From Cyanobacteriota bacterium (GTDB lineage Bacteria > Cyanobacteriota > Cyanobacteriia > Cyanobacteriales > Microcoleaceae): 60,060 bases of DNA. Under the pieces are notes generated by a model. The model did not search any database, had not been told where the DNA came from, and saw nothing but the letters and a program-made list of their open reading frames with translations. The stretch covers positions 1 to 60,060 of the forward strand of contig JANYGO010000356.1 of NCBI GenBank assembly GCA_025362325.1, written 5' to 3'. Of this stretch, positions 44,082 through 52,250 are shown in pieces. The number at the start of each line of letters is the position of its first letter. The stretch's first letter is position 1. The translations under genes were made by a program, and so were the position numbers.

Positions 44082-45989
44082 TTATTTCGTCTCCAGATTC
44101 AACTCGTAGGCGATCGGCTGCGATGACTGAGAAACCACCACGAATTCATAAAAACCAGCATCATCCAGCGTTCTCGACCAACTCAGCCCCTCTGCATCTT
44201 CCAGCAAAGCCTTGGCTTTGTTTGTGTTCCCAGGAGAATAAATTGACAGCAGAGTAGATTTGGGCGGAGCTTGCAAATTCACGCTCAAAATCTGATTTTG
44301 GGCGAACCTGGCAATGTAAGCTTTGCCTTCTCCGGGCTTGAGATTGCCCGTGAGGGTCTTGCTGGCAGCGCGGCGGTCAAATTCAACCCTTTCGACAGTT
44401 GCTCCTGCTTGTAAAGCTGTGAGGGCGTCGGCGGTAATTGCTTGCCAAATTTGTCCGATCGGCAAATCAAGGATATTGCGATCGCGCGGCTGTTGTGGAA
44501 ACCAATAAAAAAACTTGGCATCAGCCAAATCGTACAGAGCCCGACTGCTCAAATTTAGCTTGTTAACCTCTGTTTTCGTGCGATCGCGATCCGCGGTGCC
44601 GTAACTGCCCAAGCGCGCTCTAGCATCGCTGCTGAGGTTTTCCAGCTTGTCGAGCAACTCGTCGCCGATTTTCTGCCATTTTTCGCGCCATTGGCGATCC
44701 TCGTCACCTTCTTTTAACAGCCGCCCGCCCAATTCTGGGTATTTGGCATAGAAAGTCTCGTCTACAAGGTTGACGTAACCATTGTAGAATCGATCGTCAA
44801 TTTTGAGCTGGGAAAAACGATCGCGCAAAGCATCCTCTTGCTGCTGCTTCGGGCCTGGAGTCACGGGAATTTTCTGCACTTTTGATTGCAGATTTAACAC
44901 ATAATTGCCCGCAAACCAGCCAACTCCGCCCATACTTGAAAGCACCGCCACCACGAACAAAAACATTTGCCAAGCAGGCATCTTTTGCTGATTAGCAATC
45001 GCAGAACCTCGCACCGGAGTTCCCGGCAGTTTCGGGACAGGGGCGGGCACAGGTATGGGCGACAACTCCGGTGGCTGCTGTGTGGGCACAAAATACGCAG
45101 GTTGCGACGGTTGCGGCTGTAAAGGCGGATTGCCGGAGAGAGCGAGCAAAACCTCGCGAGCCGAGGAGTAACGCTGGTTCGGTTGGTGAGCGAGCATTTT
45201 ATCCAGCACCAGGGACATATTCGGAGATAGGGAACATTCTGCCCGCCAGTTCCAATTCAGCGTCTGGCTGTCGAGCAATTGATGCGGTTCCTTCCCCGTC
45301 AGCAACACCAAAACCGTAGCCGCGAGAGCGTACAAATCGCTGTGCGGATATACGATTCCCATCTGCATCTGTTCGATGGGAGCATAGCCGAGCTTGCCGA
45401 TGCGAGTCGCGGGGGCGGGAGTATTATTAGTTTCAGCAAATAGAGATTCTACGGTGGCGGCGACTTCTTTGACTCCGCCGAAGTCAATCAGCACGGGCAT
45501 CCCGTCAGACAGCCGCAAAATCAAGTTGTCGGGGGAAATGTCGCGGTGAATCACTCCCAAGGAGTGAATGTATTCGAGGACTGGTAAAATCTGAATCAGC
45601 AGTTGATTGATTTCTGCTTCTATGAACCGCAAACCCTGACGCTTGCGGGCATCCAGCAAAAAGCGGTAGGTTTGGCCTGGTACGTAGTCTTGGACGAGAA
45701 ATAGGTAGCCTCGATCGATAATACTGACGCGAAACATTTCGCGGAAGCGCGGGATTTGATTGTGTTGCAGCTTGTAGAGGACTCCTGCTTCGCGCTCGAA
45801 GAGTTCCTCGGATTTTTGTAGGGCGTAACTTCCTTGTACTTGGGGCGCAAATTCTTTTAAAACGCAGGGTTCGTTAAATCGGTGGGCATCTTCAGCGAGG
45901 TAGGTGCGCCCGAAGCCTCCGTGTCCCAATTCGCGGACGATGCGGTAGTGGTTGTGGAGAGTTATGCCGGGGTAGATGGGATTGTTCAT
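44082..45989 (-). CDS. Ser/Thr protein kinase with membrane helix and extracytoplasmic PPC-like domain
   Basis: 635 aa. Kinase domain 15-280: LGHGGFGRTYLAED (glycine loop), VLKEF (Lys), HRDISPDNLIL (catalytic Asp and Asn), IDFGGVKE (DFG). A Pro-rich linker precedes a TM helix (QMFLFVVAVLSSMGGVGWFAG, about 345). The external part has a helical region and a C-terminal pre-peptidase-like beta domain (LKPGEGKAYIARFAQNQILSVNL, DAGFYEFVVVSQSSQPIAYELNL). HRDIS instead of HRDLK is common in cyanobacterial Hanks kinases. The external domain probably senses or binds a ligand. Confidence 0.92.
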   Translation of the reverse strand: MNNPIYPGITLHNHYRIVRELGHGGFGRTYLAEDAHRFNEPCVLKEFAPQVQGSYALQKSEELFEREAGVLYKLQHNQIPRFREMFRVSIIDRGYLFLVQDYVPGQTYRFLLDARKRQGLRFIEAEINQLLIQILPVLEYIHSLGVIHRDISPDNLILRLSDGMPVLIDFGGVKEVAATVESLFAETNNTPAPATRIGKLGYAPIEQMQMGIVYPHSDLYALAATVLVLLTGKEPHQLLDSQTLNWNWRAECSLSPNMSLVLDKMLAHQPNQRYSSAREVLLALSGNPPLQPQPSQPAYFVPTQQPPELSPIPVPAPVPKLPGTPVRGSAIANQQKMPAWQMFLFVVAVLSSMGGVGWFAGNYVLNLQSKVQKIPVTPGPKQQQEDALRDRFSQLKIDDRFYNGYVNLVDETFYAKYPELGGRLLKEGDEDRQWREKWQKIGDELLDKLENLSSDARARLGSYGTADRDRTKTEVNKLNLSSRALYDLADAKFFYWFPQQPRDRNILDLPIGQIWQAITADALTALQAGATVERVEFDRRAASKTLTGNLKPGEGKAYIARFAQNQILSVNLQAPPKSTLLSIYSPGNTNKAKALLEDAEGLSWSRTLDDAGFYEFVVVSQSSQPIAYELNLETK

Positions 45990-46364
45990 TGAAACTTGCG
46001 TCGGATTTTTACGCTTGATTGAGGCTGGGAGTTTTGGGCGATCGCTGAATTAATCGTGAGATTAATCTTGACATAAGTTTGTCTGTGTTGATTAGTCGAT
46101 CGCCAGCTTGGTCATCTCCTGGGGTTATTGTCAAACAAGCGGTTTCCTGGTATATAGCAGTCCTAAATCAGTTGTGTAATTATTGTAGGGGCAACCCCCC
46201 GTGGTTGCCCTCTTTACGCTGCCACCGTAGGCCCGCACCATCCACTACCCCTACATACGTACAAATCATTTAGGATTGCTATATGAGTTTATGAATTGTG
46301 CTATTTGTGCGATCGCACTCGAATACACGCAGCAATCAACCGTGTTTTTGGGAGGATGGGGGCG
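45990..46364. other. Intergenic region upstream of the kinase gene
   Basis: 375 bases between the kinase (its start at 45989) and the 3' end of Uma2 in the same direction. Apart from the MITE-like element nothing gene-like is seen; the kinase promoter should be in 45990-46150. Confidence 0.5.
46152..46284. mobile_element. MITE-like element with 17-bp terminal inverted repeats
   Basis: ATATAGCAGTCCTAAAT at 46152-46168 is matched inversely by ATTTAGGATTGCTATAT at 46268-46284 with one mismatch. The 100-bp interior contains GTAGGGGCAACCCCCCGTGG. TA-rich ends fit IS630/Tc1-type TA targets. It has no coding capacity. One end-like copy lies at 121-141. Confidence 0.75.
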
Positions 46365-47111
46365 CTAGATTGTATCGGGATCTATATTTAATTCTCGCAG
46401 TTTCGCGGCCAGGCGATCGGCTCTTTGGGCCTCTTCGTCAGCTCGCCCTGTCTCCCTTTCTGCAACCTCTTCAGGAGTAGGAACCAGCTCTCCTGCTGCT
46501 GTAAAGAAACGCAATTTTCCCCCACAAATTCCCAAACTCAAATCGAGCTGTTGACTCCGCAGATATCCTGATTCATTCGGTGCAATTGGTTGATATTCCC
46601 CATCTACCAAATGAAACCCAGCTAATTCTAAAGTTTCGGGATCGAACCAAAAGTAATCCAGAGTGCGAAAAGTATCTTGATAGAGTTGTTTTTTAAAGTT
46701 TTTATCTATGTTCGCTGTTTTCGGCGACAGGATTTCCAGAATGATATTCGGGTACTTTCCGTCTTCATCCCAAACTACCCAGCTTTTCCTAGTTTTGCGT
46801 TCAGTTCCAAGTACCACAAAAAAGTCTGGGCCTCGAAAGTCTTTCGATTTAAGTTGCTTGGGGCTGTAGTAAATAGTGAGGTTGCCAGCAGCATAGAAGT
46901 CATTTCTATCTCGCCACAACCATTCTAGACATTTGAACAGCAGCATTATTTGTCGGAGATGCAGTTCTGTTTCCACTTGAGGTTCATCACTATATAAATC
47001 GACTGGAGGAACGATAACATTTTCTGGTAGCTCTTGTTCTGGTAGCTCTTGTTCTAGTAGCTCTTGTTCTGGTATTTCTTGGGGAATAGCTAATTCTGCG
47101 GTTGCGGACAT
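46365..47111 (-). CDS. Uma2-family (DUF820) protein with C-terminal coiled-coil tail
   Basis: 248 aa. Central Uma2 domain (GNLTIYYSPKQLKSKDFRGPDFFVV, SWVVWDEDGKYPNIILEILSP, KKQLYQDTFRTLDYFWFDPETLEL) in which the F-R-x-P-D and I-L-E-I-L-S segments carry the PD-(D/E)XK residues. N-terminal ELPEQELPEQELLEQ repeat and C-terminal EEVAERETGRADEEAQRADRL helix are typical of the longer Uma2 type. Function unproved. Confidence 0.88.
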   Translation of the reverse strand: MSATAELAIPQEIPEQELLEQELPEQELPENVIVPPVDLYSDEPQVETELHLRQIMLLFKCLEWLWRDRNDFYAAGNLTIYYSPKQLKSKDFRGPDFFVVLGTERKTRKSWVVWDEDGKYPNIILEILSPKTANIDKNFKKQLYQDTFRTLDYFWFDPETLELAGFHLVDGEYQPIAPNESGYLRSQQLDLSLGICGGKLRFFTAAGELVPTPEEVAERETGRADEEAQRADRLAAKLRELNIDPDTI

Positions 47112-47268
47112 GGCTGCTTGGGGAGGAGTAAGAGGTTGTGTGTCTATTTTAGCAACGTTTTCATCTGGATGCCCAGGAAAATTTATTCTGAAATGGCGAT
47201 CGCGCTTTTCGGCAAAAAGTGCGATCTAGCGCCAAACAATTAGTCTTTAAATATTACCAATTACCGAT

Positions 47269-48357
47269 TTATTTCCCATCAGCTTCCCTCAGAGCGGCCA
47301 GAATTTCCGGTCGTTTCATGCGCGCCCAGCCCCGTACTTTCCGCTCTTTGCCGATCGCCTTCAAACGCCTTAACGAAAGAATATCGTAGTTTTCCTCCTG
47401 GGGTGGAAACGGCAACTCCAACTGTAACTGCGGTAGCTGAGGCTTCTGATGAGGTTTCGACTGCTTCTTTGGCTGCGTTTTCGGCTGCGTTTTCGGCTGT
47501 ATTTCTGGCTGCATTTCTAAATTAGTCGCGGCGGCTCCCAGTTGGCGGCGGAGCGTTTCGATTTGATTTTTAAGGTCATTTTCTACGTCTTCGAGCGCCT
47601 CCGAAACAAATTGATTAATTGTTTCAACTGCGCGTTCTAATTTTCTGGAAATCAGTTTTTCTAGTTCATCCAACTGTTGAAATGCAGATTCAAGATTCAT
47701 CTCATAAATAACCCCAGATTTAGGAAGGCTATCGCTGCTAGGTTGTTCCATTTTTTTAGCCAATTTATCTACCTTTTTGTCAAATGTTTTTTCAACTTGT
47801 TCGAGCAGACGCTTAATCTGTTCTATTTGATCGCGATCAAAATTCTGCTCATTTAGAGCTTTTACTTGTTTTTTTAGCAGGTCTTCATTTCTTTTAACAG
47901 ATTGTTCTATTTGTTGTGTTAGACTCTCTACCTTTTTTTGAAAGGATAGCTCAAATTGTTGGAATAGAGTCTCAAATTGTGTAGTTTTTTGAGTCGGTTG
48001 GGGAGCTAAATTTGCCATTTCTGCTTGAGCAACAGTTACCTCCTCATCGGTCATTTCAAAAACCCACGCCCACATTTGTTCAATGCCGAGTTCTTTGGCA
48101 ACAATACACCAATCTGAGCCACAGACAACTTCATATTCTTCTTCGTTGCTGTAAGCTTCAGTGGGACGTACAATTAAAGCCATCAAGTTGCTGCCTTGCT
48201 CGATGAGACTTCTCCTGAGAGCTTCCCGGCGTTGGCGGGGAATTTCCCCCCGCTGATGCTCTGGTACGGCAATTTGGGAAGTATAAATTTGACTGTGACT
48301 AATTGGCTTAATCCGCAAATATTCAGCTATTCGGTTTTGATCTTGCGATCGCTCCAT
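47269..48357 (-). CDS. ParB-like protein with long coiled coil and Rho-N/SAP-like tail
   Basis: 362 aa. N-terminal ParB/Srx-like domain (IKPISHSQIYTSQIAVPEHQRGE, IVRPTEAYSNEEEYEVVCGSDWCIVAKELG) with the ParB-type Gly-Asp/Ser turn slightly altered (GSDW for GxRR). Residues 125-300 are coiled coil (FETLFQQFELSFQKKVESL and so on). A basic Pro/Gln linker with repeated QPKTQPK leads to a terminal DILSLRRLKAIGKERKVRGWARMKR domain of Rho-N/LEM-like type, which can bind nucleic acid. It resembles the ParB-like protein at 51324-52250 in plan. Likely the third gene of a partition-like set (inference). Confidence 0.7.
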   Translation of the reverse strand: MERSQDQNRIAEYLRIKPISHSQIYTSQIAVPEHQRGEIPRQRREALRRSLIEQGSNLMALIVRPTEAYSNEEEYEVVCGSDWCIVAKELGIEQMWAWVFEMTDEEVTVAQAEMANLAPQPTQKTTQFETLFQQFELSFQKKVESLTQQIEQSVKRNEDLLKKQVKALNEQNFDRDQIEQIKRLLEQVEKTFDKKVDKLAKKMEQPSSDSLPKSGVIYEMNLESAFQQLDELEKLISRKLERAVETINQFVSEALEDVENDLKNQIETLRRQLGAAATNLEMQPEIQPKTQPKTQPKKQSKPHQKPQLPQLQLELPFPPQEENYDILSLRRLKAIGKERKVRGWARMKRPEILAALREADGK

Positions 48358-48569
48358 CTTGTTACAAGTCCCCTTTTGTCATCAAAATTATGGTGTTTGG
48401 GTAATTATGTATATTTGCACTGTACAGCCTGCGTTTTGAGTGCTGCGAGACTAACCCAAGAACTCTAATTATAGGGTGCGAGACAAACACCTTACCCAGA
48501 CTGTGCGCTCAGGAGGACATATCGCCGCAGTGCTTTACTGTGCGGCTGGCTGTGCGGTGAGGGCCCGGG

Positions 48570-48757
48570 CGATCCTCTTCGTTGGCGCAGCCCCCGTAGG
48601 GGCGGGCTTCGCTAACGGCAAAACTGACTGCAATTCCTACAAAAAATCGACTGTGATGAGTTTAACTGGCTGGGGGACAAAAATTATACACCGCTTCACT
48701 CATCTTTACTTTTTTTGGTGATCGGGCGATCGTCTTTGAGGGCTTCGCTAACGGGCT
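48570..48757. repeat. Dispersed CGATCCTCTTCG...GCTTCGCTAACG repeats beside the direct repeat
   Basis: Two copies: 48570-48616 (CGATCCTCTTCGTTGGCGCA + GCCCCCGTAGGGGCGGGCTTCGCTAAC, containing a CCCCGTAGGGG-like fold) and 48727-48757 (CGATCGTCTTTGAGGGCTTC + GCTAACGGG). They flank the left 103-bp direct repeat copy. Confidence 0.75.
48616..48718 (-). repeat. Left copy of a 103-bp direct repeat bracketing the fluoride module
   Basis: Nearly identical to 51172-51274 (98 of 103 positions by eye), same orientation. Contains CCGCTTCACTCATCTTTACT and the minus-strand TATAAT-like GTGTATAATTTTTG. The sequence outside the repeat does not match between copies. Confidence 0.9.
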
Positions 48758-48838
48758 AGCGTGTTCAGGTGCGATCGCGATTCTGCAAAAAAATATCTTC
48801 TTGCGCTTTCTGTACAAAAGATGCTATAAGAATTTTAA

Positions 48839-48921
48839 TGGCGATGGAGCTCGCCAAAACCGCCTTAAGCGTCATTCTTTCCTTGCGTTAATTGAAAGAC
48901 TAAAAGGCTGATAGCTCCTAC
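48839..48921 (+). promoter_or_regulatory. Fluoride riboswitch (crcB motif)
   Basis: The sequence GGCGATGGAGCTCGCCAAAA + CCGCC ... AAGGCTGATAGCTCCTAC matches the fluoride-aptamer consensus. Helices check: TGGCGA/TCGCCA (48839-48844 with 48851-48856), GGAGC/GCTCC (48846-48850 with 48914-48918) and GCCTT/AAGGC (48862-48866 with 48904-48908). The last encloses an enlarged loop with its own TCTTTC/GAAAGA hairpin. Fluoride binding stabilises the pseudoknot and turns the downstream genes on. A possible expression platform is GGCTTGCT (48928) pairing with AGCAAGCC (48982), enclosing a GTGAAAACTTTTCAC hairpin. Confidence 0.9.
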
Positions 48922-49024
48922 TTTTCTGGCTTGCTGCCGGAGAGTAGGGCCGTGAAAACTTTTCACTAATCTCTCATACCTAGCAAGCCTTTGTCCATAC
49001 TCAGGATCTGGAGAAAGGAATCTC

Positions 49025-49507
49025 ATGTTAGCTAGTGTGCTGTGGATTTTATTGATGGGCTTTTTTTCGTGTCAAATTGCCCGTCGCTTAGGTGTTCCAC
49101 CTTTGATTGGGATGATTTTGGTGGGGATAGTTTTAGGGCCACAAGTTAGCGATGTCCTTAGTCCAGAAGTGCTGAAATCGGCGGATAATCTACCAATTGT
49201 GGCAGTGATGATTATCCTGATGAAAGCGGGATTAGGATTAGATCGAGAAAAGCTGACACAGCAGGGAACTGTGGTGCTGCGGTTAGGAGTTTTACCAGCG
49301 GCAATCGAGGCAATTGCGATCGCATTTGTTGCCATGCTAATTTTTAAATTCGACTTTCCCACAGGGTTACTTTTGGGTTGTGTAACTGGCGCAGAATCAC
49401 GCGCTGTAATTGTCCCTGGAATGCTACGACTAAAAAGTTTAGGCTGGGGTGTCACCAAAGGAATTCCCGATGCCATTCTTACGGGTAGTGCCTTATCTGA
49501 TGTTTGA
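49025..49507 (+). pseudogene. Truncated CPA2-family cation/proton antiporter
   Basis: 160 codons from the ATG at 49025 (GGAGAAAGGA 6-15 bases ahead). It starts like a complete CPA2/KefB-type antiporter: ILLMGFFSCQIARRLGVPPLIGMILVGIVLGP, VMIILMKAGLGLDREKL, GCVTGAESRAVIVPGML, DAILTGSALSDV. It then stops where the family would continue (normally about 400 residues). The sequence after the stop has no antiporter character, so about 240 codons are deleted. Antiporters of this family are known partners of fluoride riboswitches. Probably non-functional, although a short membrane protein could be made. Confidence 0.75.
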
Positions 49508-49576
49508 TTACTGTGTTAATCGGCCGGAAATTACAGAAATTGCACTTTAATCAAAGTAACAAAAGGAGTTTGTCTC

Positions 49577-50884
49577 ATGAAATGGTTTGAGAAATTTGAG
49601 CAATTCATTGCATTACCCCAACTCAGCAAGTGGTTCATCATTTCTTGCATAGTTGGCATTCTTTCCGGCTTAGGTTCCGCCGCTCTCCTAGCTTCTTTAG
49701 AATGGGCAACAAATTGGCGAGAGTCTCATCTGTGGATTATTGCATTATTGCCAATAGCTGGATTCTTAAGTGGTTGGATTTATCATCGATATGGAAAGAA
49801 GGTAGAAGCTGGAAATAATCTTTTACTAGAAGAGATTCATAACCCCAAAAATATTATTCCCTTGCGGATGGCTCCGATGGTGCTGCTAGGTACAGATATA
49901 ACTCATTTATTTGGAGGTTCCGCAGGTCGTGAAGGGACAGCACTGCAAATTGCTGCATCACTCGCAGACCAATTAACTAGAATATTCCGCTTTAAACACG
50001 CCGAACGCCGAATTTTATTAATGGCTGGGATTAGTGGTGGATTTGCTTCGGTTTTTGGAACTCCCTTGGCTGGAACTATCTTTGGTTTAGAGGTTTTAGC
50101 AATTGGAACTATTAACCATGATGCTCTTTTTCCCTGTTTAGTTGCAGCGGTTATAGGCGATCGCATTACCTTAGTTTTGGGTTTGCACCATACAGTATAT
50201 CGTCATGCTCCCCTTGTACCAACGGTAACTCCAATGGGATTAATTTCTGCAATTGTCGCTGGTGCAATCTTCGGAATTGTGGCGATGATTTTTGCTAAAT
50301 TAACTCACAAAATTAGCCACTTTTTTAAAGCAAAAATCTCCTATCCTCCTTTACGTCCTGCGCTCGGTGGTACGATTGTCGCATTGAGTGTCTGGGCGAT
50401 GGGATCGACTAAATATATTGGTTTGGGTATTCCTACCATTGTCGATGCGTTTTACTCTCAGTTACCACCTTGGGATTTTGCCGCAAAAATAGCTTTAACT
50501 GCGTTAACTTTAGGAGCAGGTTTTAAAGGCGGGGAAGTGACTCCTCTATTTTTTATTGGTGCAACATTAGGCAATGCTTTGTCATTAATCTTGGCATTAC
50601 CAGCACCTTTATTGGCAGGAATGGGATTTGTTGCTGTCTTTGGCGGTGCTGCGAATACACCGATCGCCTCAACTTTAATGGGAATTGAACTTTTTGGTCT
50701 AGAATCCGGGGTATTTATTGCGATCGCTTGTGTGATGAGCTATGTTTTTTCAGGTCATGCGGGCATTTATAGTTCACAGCGAATTGGTTCTAGAAAATAC
50801 CCTTTTATGTCAATGCAAGAAGAGTTAAAGTTGCCAAATCATGCAAATAATAATTCTTTTGATGCAGAAGAAACTATTAAGTAG
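49577..50884 (+). CDS. CLC-F-type fluoride/proton antiporter (ClC family)
   Basis: 435 aa, about ten membrane helices. The usual CLC anion filter GSGIP is replaced by GNNLLLEEIHNP (79-90), and the second filter is GGSAGREGTALQ (113-124) with gating Glu119 and Thr in place of Pro. These changes mark the fluoride-selective CLC-F clade, which exports F- in exchange for H+. GGEVTPLFFIGATLGNALS corresponds to the GxFxP filter. AGGAG lies 8 bases before the ATG; it is 69 bases after the antiporter remnant and under the same fluoride riboswitch. HIP1 sites inside (for example about 50157) indicate cyanobacterial origin. Confidence 0.88.
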   Translation: MKWFEKFEQFIALPQLSKWFIISCIVGILSGLGSAALLASLEWATNWRESHLWIIALLPIAGFLSGWIYHRYGKKVEAGNNLLLEEIHNPKNIIPLRMAPMVLLGTDITHLFGGSAGREGTALQIAASLADQLTRIFRFKHAERRILLMAGISGGFASVFGTPLAGTIFGLEVLAIGTINHDALFPCLVAAVIGDRITLVLGLHHTVYRHAPLVPTVTPMGLISAIVAGAIFGIVAMIFAKLTHKISHFFKAKISYPPLRPALGGTIVALSVWAMGSTKYIGLGIPTIVDAFYSQLPPWDFAAKIALTALTLGAGFKGGEVTPLFFIGATLGNALSLILALPAPLLAGMGFVAVFGGAANTPIASTLMGIELFGLESGVFIAIACVMSYVFSGHAGIYSSQRIGSRKYPFMSMQEELKLPNHANNNSFDAEETIK

Positions 50885-50927
50885 TCGCGGCCGCTAACTT
50901 TATTTGAGATGGTTCGGTTAATCGGAT

Positions 50928-51131
50928 ATGCTGATTACTGATCCTACGCTGTCAAATAAACCCGCGATCACGATGCTAGTCACTTTGGTATTAGTTATTT
51001 GGCTGGAAACCGCTAAACAGCAAATCAGTCGAGCAGCAGGTTGGTTTTTACTCGCGGCTTATCCAGTCTTGCTGATGGTCATGTTTTGCTGTAATTCCGA
51101 TCAACTCAAAAAGAATACTTATGAAAGGTGA
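50928..51131 (+). CDS. Small membrane protein, unrecognised
   Basis: 67 aa, ATG at 50928. Two hydrophobic stretches (ITMLVTLVLVIWLETA and AGWFLLAAYPVLLMVMFCC) flank a short polar loop; the C-terminus is hydrophilic. It may be the C-terminal leftover of a cation exchanger, which would fit the truncated antiporter upstream, or a chance frame. It ends 40 bases before the right direct repeat. Confidence 0.35.
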   Translation: MLITDPTLSNKPAITMLVTLVLVIWLETAKQQISRAAGWFLLAAYPVLLMVMFCCNSDQLKKNTYER

Positions 51132-51171
51132 TCTGTTACAAAACTCTGTTTGGTGGATTTGATGGCATGGG

Positions 51172-51274
51172 CGGCAAAACTGACTGCAATTGCTACACAA
51201 AATCGGCTGTGATGAGTTGAATTGGCTGGGGGACAAAAATTATACACCGCTTCACTCATCTTTACTTTTTTTGG
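51172..51274 (-). repeat. Right copy of the 103-bp direct repeat
   Basis: See the left copy at 48616-48718. This copy lies 50 bases downstream of the stop of the ParB/HhH gene. On the minus strand it encodes an open MSEAVYNFCPPAN start that the left copy breaks with a stop codon. Confidence 0.9.
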
Positions 51275-51323
51275 CGTAGAGACTCACTGAGTCAAAGTTG
51301 CCACTAGCGACAAGAATTGCGAG

Positions 51324-52250
51324 TTATGAATATTTGTGCCACTTATCAATTATTTTAATCATTGTTTTGTCGCCTAACCCATCAATACGTTTCACCGCAC
51401 TTGTAAATGACACAAACGGCTGCACCTTTCGTTCTTTGATTATGCTGTCGATCATGGGAGACTTCAAGCCAGCATCTTTAAAATTCGCCAACAATCCAGA
51501 TTTATCGAGAGTATTGAGTGCTTCCAACGCCGACATTGATTCGGAAGTTACGTTTGCAACTTGTGGTATCCTCTCTAGCACCACTTGTTTTTCGGGTGGC
51601 GACTCGGATTTCAACTCATTAATTCTGTTGGCTAACCCAGCTTCAACTAGAGATACTTGTTGTAAAATTCGGTTTTCAACTTCTTGTATACTCTGTGCTA
51701 ACACCTGTTTGTCACGGGCATACTCGGCTTTTAATTCATTAATTTGGTTTTCAAACTGAGCTTCAAGATTTGTTAGCCGCTGTTCTAAACTGGATGATGA
51801 TTGAGGAGTTTCATTTTCACAGGAATTAGGGACTTCGACCAAAGAAACCGGGTTTTTTATTGAATCTGCGGGCTGCGACGAAGTATTTTCGTCAAAAAAC
51901 TCGGTTTCTGGACTCTCAACTAAATTGTCAGTTTTGGCTGATTTCCTCAGCGCTTGAACTTGCTCTAAAAGCAGTCCTTCATTTTCTGGTTCAAGAATAA
52001 ATGCTCCGATTGTCTCGCCTTTCATAGGGTTGATTTCCCTGGCTTTCGCCGCAGCGTAGTATTCAAAGTCTCCGTCTACTATTTCGTAGGCATCCATACC
52101 GTTGCGGCGGAGAATTATGGGGTTGATCAATCCTCCTAATTCTAAAATTAGTCTGGCTAATTTCTCCAAATCCGGCTCGGAAAAATTGGAACGGGGCACT
52201 GTGCAAGTAATTCTTTTCACTGCAACCAGTGACGGAAATAATTTTTTCAT
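51324..52250 (-). CDS. ParB/Spo0J-like protein with coiled coil and C-terminal HhH
   Basis: 308 aa. N-terminal ParB-like domain ([47 protein letters not shown]) with G-D-F-E-Y in place of the usual GERR CTP-binding turn, a coiled-coil middle ([20 protein letters not shown] and two further copies), and a C-terminal helix-hairpin-helix ([21 protein letters not shown]). Its ATG overlaps the stop of the nuclease-ParA gene (ATGA, 52247-52250), so the two are translationally coupled. A DNA-binding centromere-type role is inferred. Confidence 0.82.
   Translation of the reverse strand: MKKLFPSLVAVKRITCTVPRSNFSEPDLEKLARLILELGGLINPIILRRNGMDAYEIVDGDFEYYAAAKAREINPMKGETIGAFILEPENEGLLLEQVQALRKSAKTDNLVESPETEFFDENTSSQPADSIKNPVSLVEVPNSCENETPQSSSSLEQRLTNLEAQFENQINELKAEYARDKQVLAQSIQEVENRILQQVSLVEAGLANRINELKSESPPEKQVVLERIPQVANVTSESMSALEALNTLDKSGLLANFKDAGLKSPMIDSIIKERKVQPFVSFTSAVKRIDGLGDKTMIKIIDKWHKYS

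Noticed and set aside
46152-46284. Possible small RNA gene
   Set aside because: The paired ends match a terminal-inverted-repeat family and no promoter or terminator is evident; MITE is the simpler reading.
48476-48721. Open frame over the left direct repeat, upstream of the riboswitch
   Set aside because: Composed of dispersed repeats, no ribosome binding site, no conserved protein features.
50157-50170. Recent transfer of the CLC-F gene from a non-cyanobacterium
   Set aside because: HIP1 sites inside the gene argue for a cyanobacterial donor or long residence.
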